A stretch of DNA of 64,000 nt from Halopiger aswanensis (GTDB lineage Archaea > Halobacteriota > Halobacteria > Halobacteriales > Natrialbaceae): the NCBI RefSeq assembly GCF_003610195.1, contig NZ_RAPO01000001.1:186001-250000 (forward strand), given 5' to 3'. Under the pieces are notes generated by a model. That model made no database searches. It had not been told where the DNA came from and saw nothing but the letters and a program-made list of their open reading frames with translations. Made by a program: the position numbers and the translations under genes. Of the stretch, positions 16,536 through 23,794 are shown in pieces (positions within the stretch are counted from its first letter, which is position 1; each line of letters starts with the position of its first letter).

Positions 16536-17528
16536 TCAAACTTCTTGCTCGGGCGTCGTAAACGGCGTAATCGCCGCAGTCCGCTCCGTAACCGTTGCCG
16601 TCCGCAGGATGTACGCGAACAGCAACGCGAGGGGAAACGAGCCGACCGCCGCGGCGATCGGAAAGACCACCCGCTGGACCGATCGGGCAAAGGGCGGCCC
16701 CGACAACCCCGTCAGCGCGAACAGCATCCCGATCGCGACCCCGACGGCGGGCACTCCGGCGTAGAGGAGGTTCCGGGAAAGCCGCGAGAGTTCGACCTGC
16801 AGGTAGACCGATTTGAAGTACTGCCGGGCGATGTCGATCTCCCGCAGCCGATCGAGCAGATCGTCGATCGCGGCGTCGGCCTCGTCGGACAGTTCGTCCT
16901 CGTACGCTCGTTGGACCTCGTCGAGCCGTCGAATCTCGTGGGCGAAGTTCGTCTCGAGCAGCGTCGAGAGCGTGTTGAAGATGCCCTCGTCTGACTCCCG
17001 GACGAGACGGTCGATCCGGTCGAACTCCTCAGTGAGTCCGGCCACGACGTCGTCGATTTCGCCGGCGGCGTCGTCCGGAAACGTGTTCGCGGCGAGCCCG
17101 CCCAACCGTTGGGCGTCCTGCCGGGTGCTTTCCATGACGAGCCGAAGAAAGCCCGACGGCTCGGCCGGCGCGGTCCGGTTCGCCACCGACTCGATCTCCT
17201 CGCGGTAGTCGACCGTCTCGGCGATTTCGGACTCGAGTTCCCCCGGCGGCTTGAGTTCCTGCGAGAGCAGTAACTGATTGATCGAGACGACGACGGTGAT
17301 CAGCGTGAAGTTGCCCGATATCAGGCCGCTGAACGCGTAGAACAGCGACTGGGTATCCGACAGCGGCGCGAGCCCGCTGACCGTCAGCGCCAGATAGAGC
17401 GCCCCCAGCCCGGTCGCGACGCCGGCGGCGATCGCGACCCGGTTGCCGTCCAAACGGAGCCACTGCGCGAGATCGTCGGGCCCGGCCTCGAGCGTCGATT
17501 CGGCCTCGTCGCTCGACGAGTCGGCCAT
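16536..17528 (-). CDS. conserved membrane protein with central coiled coil
   Basis: A 330-residue membrane protein of unknown function. Two hydrophobic helices lie near residues 32-55 and 60-85, then a long charged, helical soluble region (about 95-240; EEFDRIDRLVRESDEGIF, DELSDEADAAIDDLLDRLRE), then two more helices (about 250-300). The C-terminal tail is short. This arrangement of two helical hairpins around a coiled-coil region occurs in other haloarchaeal proteins without known role. It is convergent with the KaiC-like gene (36 bases apart). No motif for transport or catalysis is visible. Confidence 0.65.
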   Translation of the reverse strand: MADSSSDEAESTLEAGPDDLAQWLRLDGNRVAIAAGVATGLGALYLALTVSGLAPLSDTQSLFYAFSGLISGNFTLITVVVSINQLLLSQELKPPGELESEIAETVDYREEIESVANRTAPAEPSGFLRLVMESTRQDAQRLGGLAANTFPDDAAGEIDDVVAGLTEEFDRIDRLVRESDEGIFNTLSTLLETNFAHEIRRLDEVQRAYEDELSDEADAAIDDLLDRLREIDIARQYFKSVYLQVELSRLSRNLLYAGVPAVGVAIGMLFALTGLSGPPFARSVQRVVFPIAAAVGSFPLALLFAYILRTATVTERTAAITPFTTPEQEV

Positions 17529-17740
17529 CGTGTCCGTCGATCTACGAGCCTGCGAGCGAAAAATCCGGGCCGCGCAGGTGCACGTGTGCGGTCCGCGGGA
17601 CGGTCTGCCAGCGGAGCCGCATTACGATCCGCTACCACGGACGAAACCGGGGACTCGAGAACGAGATCGGTGCCGGAAAACCGAGCCGATGGACTACGCG
17701 GTTCCAGAATAAAACGGCAGAACGCGAGTCGGCGTCGCGC

Positions 17741-18706
17741 TTACTCGTCGGCGCCTTCGAGCTCTTCGACGATCTCGTCGGCGTCGACGTCGGCGTCCTC
17801 GAGGGCCTCCTCGATGTCGCCGCCGCCCATACCGCCCATGCCGCCGCCCATCATGCCGGGCATGCCCATGCCGCCCATGCCGTCGATGACTTCCTGGACG
17901 ATGACGCGGTCGACGTCGACCTTGCCCATGATGTCCTGAGCGATCTGCTGCTTGCCCATCATCCACTGCTGGTTCATCGTCATCTGGGGCGTGGCCTCGA
18001 GGTAGAGTGTCTCCTTCTCGACGACCTCGGTCTCGAACTCGGGCTCGGCGTCCTCGTCGTCCTCGTCGGGTTCGACGGGGACCTCTTCCTCGACTTCGTC
18101 CGTCTCGATCCAGAGCTCGGGCTCCATGCCGAGGTACATCTCGAACAGGCCGGCGGCCTTCTCCTCGCGGTCCTCGACTTCCTCGACGACCTCGTACTCG
18201 TACTCGATGTCCTCGCCCGCGAGCGGGTGGTTGAAGTCGACGCGGGCGCGGCCGCCGATGATCGTGCTGATGTAGCCCTGCTGCCCGTCAACCTGGACGT
18301 TCGCGCCGGGGTAGCGGTCGTCCTCGTCGATCTTCTCGGCGCTGACGGTCTGGACGTCGTCGGGGTCGTACTCGCCGAAGGCCTGTTCGGCGGGGACCGT
18401 CACGGTCCCCTCGTCGCCGGGCTCGGAGCCGACGATGTCGTCTTCGACGGCCTCGAAGATGTGACCCTCGCCGAGCACGATCGTGCGCGGCTTGAACTCC
18501 TGTCCCTGGTCGTCGACGCCTTCTTCCTCGGCGACCTCGGGATCGGTCGTGTCGACGAGCTGGTCCCCGTCGACGGTGTAGGCGGTGTACTCGATCTCGA
18601 CGAAGTCGCCGTTCTGAAGCCCTTCGGCTTCGGATTCGGCGTCTTCTGCGTCTGCTTCGACGTCATCGGCCTGCTCGTCTAGCTCGGCCTCCTCTTCCTC
18701 GGTCAT
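17741..18706 (-). CDS. FKBP-type peptidyl-prolyl isomerase, SlyD-like, with Met/Gly-rich tail
   Basis: A 321-residue isomerase/chaperone. After an acidic leader (residues 1-30) comes the FKBP fold: GDFVEIEYTAY at 33-43, then VLGEGHIFEAVEDDIVG, the inserted flap domain (residues about 108-160) that defines SlyD-like archaeal FKBPs, and VDFNHPLAGEDIEYE at 157-170. From about 185 a second acidic region follows. Residues 277-296 are a Gly/Met run that recalls the GGM tails of chaperonins. The start ATG at 18706 is preferred; an in-frame extension to 19207 is spurious because it covers the oppositely oriented CYTH gene and the promoter. Confidence 0.85.
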   Translation of the reverse strand: MTEEEEAELDEQADDVEADAEDAESEAEGLQNGDFVEIEYTAYTVDGDQLVDTTDPEVAEEEGVDDQGQEFKPRTIVLGEGHIFEAVEDDIVGSEPGDEGTVTVPAEQAFGEYDPDDVQTVSAEKIDEDDRYPGANVQVDGQQGYISTIIGGRARVDFNHPLAGEDIEYEYEVVEEVEDREEKAAGLFEMYLGMEPELWIETDEVEEEVPVEPDEDDEDAEPEFETEVVEKETLYLEATPQMTMNQQWMMGKQQIAQDIMGKVDVDRVIVQEVIDGMGGMGMPGMMGGGMGGMGGGDIEEALEDADVDADEIVEELEGADE

Positions 18707-18728
18707 ACGTTGTACGTCCCGCCGTCTG

Positions 18729-18737
18729 CATTTAAGG
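18729..18737 (-). promoter_or_regulatory. TATA box of the FKBP gene
   Basis: CCTTAAATG on the minus strand, centred 27 bases before the ATG at 18706, the spacing expected for a leaderless haloarchaeal transcript. Confidence 0.5.
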
Positions 18738-18811
18738 GCGACGTTTTCCCGCGAGGCCGAGCGCGACCGATACTTACTCGGTCGGTCGCCCACTCGAGGC
18801 AGACGAGCGCA

Positions 18812-19441
18812 ATGTACGAGGTCGAAGTCAAGGTGCCCGCCGACCCCGATCTCGCGGCCGTTCGGGAGCGCCTCGAGCGCGGGGGCGGTTCCGACGGCGA
18901 GGACGAGGCGCGCCGTCTCGAGGCCGAGCGGGCGGGGACGGTCGTACAGGAGGATACCTACTACGACGCGCCCCACCGATCGTTTCCGGAGACCGACGAA
19001 GCGCTGCGGATTCGCCGGGAGTCGAGGCCCGACGCCGATCAAACCGACGCCGAGAGCCGCATCACCTACAAGGGGCCGCTGCTCGACGACGAGTCCAAGA
19101 GCCGCGAGGAGATCGAGACCGGCGTCGCGGACGGCGAGAAGATGGACGCCGTGCTGACGAACCTCGGATTCGCCCCCGCCGCGACGGTGCGCAAGGAGCG
19201 CGAGCACTACACCCTCGAGCGCACGGTCGGCGACGACGGCGACCGGCGCGCGTACACCTACACGATCACCCTCGACGCCGTCGACGACGTCGGCGAGTAC
19301 GTCGAGGTCGAAACCGACGTCGAGCGGGAAGCCGACCTCGAGCCAGCCCGCGAGGGCGCCTACGCCGTCCTCGAGTCGCTGGCCCTCGATCCGGCCGACC
19401 AGATTCGGACCTCGTACCTCGGCTTACTGCTGGAGTCGTGA
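18812..19441 (+). CDS. CYTH-domain protein (class IV adenylate cyclase / triphosphatase family)
   Basis: A 209-residue CyaB-like protein. It begins MYEVEVKVPAD, the ExExK motif (EVEVK) that opens CYTH proteins and binds the triphosphate through divalent metal. Other conserved charged strands are visible: DTYYDAPHRSF, ALRIRRE, ITYKGPLLDDESKSREEIE and GEYVEVETD. Such proteins hydrolyse triphosphates or, in some bacteria, make cAMP; the substrate here cannot be told. ATG 18812 is used because the ExExK strand must lie at the very N-terminus. Confidence 0.82.
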   Translation: MYEVEVKVPADPDLAAVRERLERGGGSDGEDEARRLEAERAGTVVQEDTYYDAPHRSFPETDEALRIRRESRPDADQTDAESRITYKGPLLDDESKSREEIETGVADGEKMDAVLTNLGFAPAATVRKEREHYTLERTVGDDGDRRAYTYTITLDAVDDVGEYVEVETDVEREADLEPAREGAYAVLESLALDPADQIRTSYLGLLLES

Positions 19442-19483
19442 CGGCAACGCTTGCCGTGCGTATTACTAACAAGTATTTTCCAA

Positions 19484-19510
19484 GCGGAATCTGTTTCCGC
19501 AAGTTATAGA
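19484..19510 (+). promoter_or_regulatory. inverted repeat plus TATA box of mat
   Basis: A perfect six-base inverted repeat with five-base spacer, GCGGAA-TCTGT-TTCCGC at 19484-19500, directly abuts a TATA-like AAGTTATAGA at 19501-19510. The TATA is about 28 bases before the ATG at 19535, implying a leaderless message. The repeat sits where BRE-bound TFB would touch DNA, so it may be an operator. Confidence 0.5.
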
Positions 19511-19534
19511 ACCGCGCTCTTCGAAAGACCGCCA

Positions 19535-20740
19535 ATGAGCGAGCGGAACATCCGGGTCGAGCCGATCGACCGGCACGCAGTCGAGGATCAAGAAGTCGAA
19601 ATCGTCGAGCGAAAGGGGATCGGTCACCCAGACACCATCTGTGACGGCGTCGCCGAGGCGGTCTCCGAGGCGCTCGCCCAGGAGTACATCGACCGCGTCG
19701 GCGAGGTGCTGCACTTCAACACCGACGAGACGCAACTCGTCGCGGGCGAAGCCGCGCCCGCCTTCGGCGGCGGCGAGGTCGTCGACCCCATCTATCTCCT
19801 GATCGTCGGCCGCGCGACCAAACACTACGACGGCCAGACGATCCCCGCCGAGACGATCGCGCTGCGAGCGGCCCGCGAGTACCTCGAGTCCGAGATTCCC
19901 CAGCTGAACGTCGGCGAGGACATCGTCGTCGACGTCAAACTCGGCGAGGGCAGCGGCGACCTGCAGGAAGTCTTCGGCGAGGACGAAGTCTCGGTCCCGA
20001 TGGCCAACGACACCAGCTTCGGCGTCGGCCACGCACCCCTGACCGAAACCGAGCAGATCGTCCTCGAGGCCGAGCGACGGCTCAACGGTGAGTTCGCCGA
20101 CGAAAACCCGTACCTCGGCCCCGACGTGAAGCTCATGGGCAAGCGCGAGGGCGACACGATCGACGTCACCGTCGCCGCGGCGATGATCGACGAGTACATC
20201 GCCGACCTCGACGAGTATATCGAGGCCGTCGACGCGGTCGAGGAGTTCGTCGAAGACGTCGCGACCGACCACACCGACCGCGACGTTAACGTCCACGTCA
20301 ACACCGCCGACGACTACGAGGAGGGATCGATCTACCTGACCGTCACCGGCACCTCCGCCGAGCAGGGCGACGACGGCTCCGTCGGCCGCGGCAACCGCGC
20401 GAACGGGCTCATCACGCCCAACCGCTCGATGTCGATGGAAGCGACCAGCGGGAAGAACCCCGTTAACCACATCGGGAAGATCTACAACCTGCTCTCGACC
20501 GAGATCGCCGAGGAGGTCGTCGCCGACGTCGACGGTATCCGCGACCTGCGCGTTCGCCTGCTCTCACAGATCGGCCGCCCGATCGATCAGCCCCACGTCG
20601 CCGACGTCCACGTCGTCACCGCCGACGGCGTCGACCTCGAGGACGTCGAAGCGGACATCGAGGCCATCGTCGATCGGGAACTCGCGAACGTCACCGACAT
20701 CACGCGGCAGGTCATCGACGGCGAGCTCACCACGTACTGA
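19535..20740 (+). CDS. mat: archaeal S-adenosylmethionine synthetase
   Basis: A 401-residue archaeal-type methionine adenosyltransferase that makes SAM from methionine and ATP. The archaeal family differs strongly from bacterial MetK; its signatures are visible: [20 protein letters not shown] near residue 25, [29 protein letters not shown] and [14 protein letters not shown]. Length matches the family. The start [14 protein letters not shown] is chosen for the TATA spacing. Single-gene transcription unit with a possible operator upstream. Confidence 0.95.
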   Translation: MSERNIRVEPIDRHAVEDQEVEIVERKGIGHPDTICDGVAEAVSEALAQEYIDRVGEVLHFNTDETQLVAGEAAPAFGGGEVVDPIYLLIVGRATKHYDGQTIPAETIALRAAREYLESEIPQLNVGEDIVVDVKLGEGSGDLQEVFGEDEVSVPMANDTSFGVGHAPLTETEQIVLEAERRLNGEFADENPYLGPDVKLMGKREGDTIDVTVAAAMIDEYIADLDEYIEAVDAVEEFVEDVATDHTDRDVNVHVNTADDYEEGSIYLTVTGTSAEQGDDGSVGRGNRANGLITPNRSMSMEATSGKNPVNHIGKIYNLLSTEIAEEVVADVDGIRDLRVRLLSQIGRPIDQPHVADVHVVTADGVDLEDVEADIEAIVDRELANVTDITRQVIDGELTTY

Positions 20741-20772
20741 GCCGGCCGTCGTCCGGCACTCGTTGATCGCGC

Positions 20773-20849
20773 GCGTCTGGAGTCCATGGACGCTCGCGTC
20801 TGGAGTCCATGGACGCTCGCGTCTGGAGTCCATGGACGCTCGCGTCTCG
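20773..20849. repeat. 23-bp tandem direct repeat, three full copies and a partial fourth
   Basis: The unit starts GCGTCTGGAGTCCATGGACG and repeats exactly every 23 bases (starts at 20773, 20796, 20819, 20842); the fourth copy diverges after eight bases. Each unit contains the palindrome GTCCATGGAC, and GCGTC at one end pairs with GACGC at the other. It lies between mat and the MFS gene. Three back-to-back units without spacers rule out a CRISPR. It could be a cluster of protein sites or a replication-slippage product. Confidence 0.9.
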
Positions 20850-20952
20850 AGTGCTGCGATCGCTCCCAGCCTCGAGGCTGCCGCCAGCGCAACATCCAAA
20901 CCGTCCCGCAGCGTGCGTTCGTGTATCGAAACGAAACAGCGGTGAGCCTCAG

Positions 20953-22209
20953 GTGTCACGTCCGTCGGCCAGTTCGAACCGCGTCGTCCTCGCCGTCGTC
21001 GCCAGTACCTTCTTCGTCGGGTTCGGCGGCGGCGTCGTCTTTCCGATCCTCCCCAATCTGGGCGAGGTGCTGGGCATCTCGTCGTTTCTGGTCGGGATCA
21101 TCCTGAGCGCGAACCGGTTCACCCGGCTGGTGGCGAACGCGCCGGCCGGCTCGCTCGTCGACCGGATCGGCACCCGCAAACCGTTCATCGCCGGCCTGGC
21201 GATCGAGGGTGTCGCGACGTTCGGCTACGTCGTCGCGCTCGCCGCCGGAGGGTCTGTCCTGTGGTTTCTGCCGAACGTTCCCGAGTTCTGGTTCATGGTC
21301 GCCCGCATTCTCTGGGGCATCGGCAGTGCGCTCGTCTTCGCGACCGCGTACACGATCACGGCCGACGTCAGCGAGGCCGACTCGAGGGGGACGAGCATGG
21401 GCATCGTCCGCGCCGGGATCACGTTCGGCTTCCCCGCCGGGCTCGTGCTGGGCGGGCTGGTCAGCGACGTCTGGGGGAACGTCGAGGCCTTCGTCCTCGC
21501 GGCCGCCTTCGCCGGCCTCGCGAGCGTCATCGCGTTCCTGATCGTCCCCGAGACCCACGTCGACAGCGAGCAGAAGTCTGTCAAGCCCTGGGACATCGAG
21601 ACGACCGTCCCCGCGCTGACCGTCGGCCTCGTCAATTTCGGGCTCTACTTCGCGTACATCGGCGTGCTGTTCTCGACGCTCGTCCTCTTGCTCGACGAGC
21701 GAGCCATCGCGATTTTCGGGCTCAACGCGCAGGGCTCCTCGGGAATGCTGATGGCCGCGACGGTGCTCTCGGGCTCCGTGTTCACGCTCGGCGGCGGCGC
21801 GCTCTCCGACGCCGTCGGGGCTCGCGTCCCCGTCATGCTCGGATTCCTCCTCACGTCGTTCGTCGGCTTCGTCGCGCTGGCGATGGGACGGAGCTTCGAA
21901 GTACTGGTGCTCGCCTGCCTCCTGATCGGCGCGGGCCAGGGCGGCGTCGGCGGCCCGCTGACGGCGCTGCTGGCCGATCTCACGCCGGAGGAGCGTGTCG
22001 GCCGCGCGATGGGGACGAACAACGTCTTCGGCGATGTCGGCGGCGGTCTCGGACCGCTAGTCTCTCTGCCGCTCGTCAACCTCGTCAGCTTCGAGTTCGT
22101 CTACGGGCTCAGCGCGATCCTGCCGGTACTGGCCGGGGTCGTACTCCTCGCCGGAATCTACGCCCACACCGGCCGTGTGAACCCCTCGATCGGCGAGTCC
22201 GCGAGCTAA
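20953..22209 (+). CDS. major facilitator superfamily transporter
   Basis: A 418-residue transporter with about twelve hydrophobic segments. The family loop between helices 2 and 3 is visible as NAPAGSLVDRIGTRKP (the G-x3-D-R-x-G-x-R/K motif). Substrate unknown; drug or metabolite efflux is typical for this type. The GTG at 20953 is chosen as start because it directly precedes the first helix and has GGTGAG seven bases upstream. Longer in-frame starts fall in the 23-bp tandem repeat and encode no sensible sequence. Confidence 0.85.
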   Translation: MSRPSASSNRVVLAVVASTFFVGFGGGVVFPILPNLGEVLGISSFLVGIILSANRFTRLVANAPAGSLVDRIGTRKPFIAGLAIEGVATFGYVVALAAGGSVLWFLPNVPEFWFMVARILWGIGSALVFATAYTITADVSEADSRGTSMGIVRAGITFGFPAGLVLGGLVSDVWGNVEAFVLAAAFAGLASVIAFLIVPETHVDSEQKSVKPWDIETTVPALTVGLVNFGLYFAYIGVLFSTLVLLLDERAIAIFGLNAQGSSGMLMAATVLSGSVFTLGGGALSDAVGARVPVMLGFLLTSFVGFVALAMGRSFEVLVLACLLIGAGQGGVGGPLTALLADLTPEERVGRAMGTNNVFGDVGGGLGPLVSLPLVNLVSFEFVYGLSAILPVLAGVVLLAGIYAHTGRVNPSIGESAS

Positions 22210-22437
22210 CGGCCGCTCCAGCCGTCCGTTCCGGATGTCTACAACAACCCGAAACCGACTCGAGAGCCGCGACGGTGGAATTACCCTCGAAGGAACGCCT
22301 ACGCCGTGTTGTTCCTGGCGCTCGCAGCCTTCGGCGCCGGGCGCATCCTCGGCGTCGACCGCTACCTCGAGAACGTCCGCGCCGGCGGCCAGCGGCTGGT
22401 CGAGAGGGACCCGAACCTCCGCTACGTCCTGGGTTGA
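22210..22437 (+). pseudogene. remnant of a DoxX-like membrane protein C-terminus
   Basis: Directly after the MFS stop codon the same frame stays open for 75 codons. The translation turns sensible from VYNNPKP onward: a tryptophan-containing segment, one hydrophobic helix (AYAVLFLALAAFGAGRILG), then VDRYLENVRAGGQRLVERDP and NLRYVLG before TGA. The helix followed by GRxxGxDRYLE resembles the end of DoxX-family proteins. No ATG lies in frame and the earlier helices are gone, so this is probably a truncated relic. A GTG inside the helix is the only internal start, which would give a very short peptide. Confidence 0.45.
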
Positions 22438-22537
22438 CCGAGTCGGGTCGTGCGCCGCGGCTCCCGCGAGTCTCGGTTTTCTTTTCGACCGACTCCCCGG
22501 TGTCGCGTCCCACGCGAGGCTGTCCCTCGTAACCCCC

Positions 22538-22543
22538 TTATAG
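22538..22543 (+). promoter_or_regulatory. TATA box of thiI
   Basis: TTATAG after a C run, about 26 bases before the ATG at 22566, implying a leaderless message. Confidence 0.5.
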
Positions 22544-22565
22544 CCCCAATCGTCTATCCCCCTGC

Positions 22566-23744
22566 ATGCATCCGCCGGGAGCCGACACCGTTCTCGTTCG
22601 CCATGGGGATCTGAACACGAAGAGCAACGTCGTCAAGCGGCGCATGGAGGGGCTCCTCATCGAGAATCTCGAGGCGCTGCTCGCGGACCGCTCGATCCCC
22701 GGCGAGGTCGAACACCGGTGGAACCGGCCCCTGATCCACACCGAGCGGGACGCGGTCGAAGCGGCGACCGCGGCCGCAGCCGACGCTTTCGGTGTCGTCT
22801 CCGCGAGCCCGTGTCTGACCACGAGCACCGAGAAGGGGGAGGTCCTCGAGGCGCTCGCGGAAACGGCTCGCGAGTGCTACGACGGCGGGACCTTCGCCGT
22901 CGACGCCCGGCGAGCGAACAAGCAGCTTCCCTACGGCAGCGAGGACCTGGCTCGAGACGGCGGAACGGCGATCTGGGAAGCCGTCGAGGACGAGTTCGAA
23001 CCCGAAGTCGACCTCGACGATCCCGACCTCACGTTCGGCGTCGAAGTCCGGGAAGACGCCGCGTTCATCTACCTCGAGCAGGTCGACGGGCCCGGTGGCC
23101 TCCCGCTTGGCGCCCAAGAGAAGGTGATCGCGATGATCAGCGGCGGGATCGACTCGCCGGTCGCGGCCTACGAGATGATGAAACGCGGCGCCCCGGTCGT
23201 GCCGGTCTACGTCGACCTCGGTGCCTACGGCGGTATCGACCACGAGGCTCGAGCGATGGAGACGGTACGGACGCTCTCCGAGTACGCGCCCAACTTCGAC
23301 ATGCAGGTCTACAAGATTCCCGGCGGCGAGACCGTAGACCTCCTCGTTCGGGAGATGGAGCAGGGCCGGATGCTCTCGCTGCGGCGCTTTTTCTACCGAG
23401 CCGCCGAAGTGCTCGCGGAGCGGATCGACGCCCACGGGATCGTCACCGGCGAGGCCGTCGGGCAGAAATCCAGCCAGACGATGCAGAACCTCGCGGTCAC
23501 CAGTCGCGCCACCACGCTGCCGATCCACCGCCCGCTGCTGACCCGCGATAAACAGGACATCGTCGCAACCGCTCGCGAGATCGGCACGTTCACCGACTCG
23601 ACGATCGACGCCGGCTGCAACCGCGTCGCGCCGGATCGGACCGAGACCAACGCCCGCCTCGAGCCGCTGCTCGAGGCCGAACCCGACGAGCTGTTCGAGC
23701 GCGCCGAAGAGGCGGCGAAGAACGCAGAACTGGTCGAGCCCTGA
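22566..23744 (+). CDS. thiI: tRNA 4-thiouridine synthetase ThiI
   Basis: A 392-residue enzyme that adenylates uridine 8 of tRNA and replaces its oxygen with sulfur. Domains in order: an N-terminal ferredoxin-like plus THUMP region (about 1-170) and a PP-loop ATPase domain with MISGGIDSPVA near residue 190. Further conserved segments are GEAVGQKSSQTMQNL and RPLLTRDKQDIV. No rhodanese domain is present, as usual for archaeal ThiI, and a Cys (DAGCNRVAP) near residue 355 lies in the C-terminal part. A direct repeat of GAAGCCT sits just past the stop. Confidence 0.93.
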   Translation: MHPPGADTVLVRHGDLNTKSNVVKRRMEGLLIENLEALLADRSIPGEVEHRWNRPLIHTERDAVEAATAAAADAFGVVSASPCLTTSTEKGEVLEALAETARECYDGGTFAVDARRANKQLPYGSEDLARDGGTAIWEAVEDEFEPEVDLDDPDLTFGVEVREDAAFIYLEQVDGPGGLPLGAQEKVIAMISGGIDSPVAAYEMMKRGAPVVPVYVDLGAYGGIDHEARAMETVRTLSEYAPNFDMQVYKIPGGETVDLLVREMEQGRMLSLRRFFYRAAEVLAERIDAHGIVTGEAVGQKSSQTMQNLAVTSRATTLPIHRPLLTRDKQDIVATAREIGTFTDSTIDAGCNRVAPDRTETNARLEPLLEAEPDELFERAEEAAKNAELVEP

Positions 23745-23794
23745 GTTGAAGCCTGAAGCCTGAAGCGGTTCGCCCGAATTACCGGCGGCCGCGA

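Noticed and set aside
18707-19207. N-terminal extension of the FKBP frame by about 167 residues
   Set aside because: It lies antisense to the CYTH gene and over the FKBP promoter; the FKBP fold begins only after the ATG at 18706.
20773-20849. Possible CRISPR array
   Set aside because: The units are directly tandem without spacers and only about three copies exist.
20763-21106. Frames starting inside the 23-bp repeat as N-terminus of the MFS protein
   Set aside because: They translate to repetitive low-sense sequence; GTG 20953 with a Shine-Dalgarno fits the transporter.
22235-22543. Frame MSTTTRNRLES across the DoxX remnant
   Set aside because: The DoxX-like reading lies in another frame and is the one that shows a membrane helix and family-like motif.
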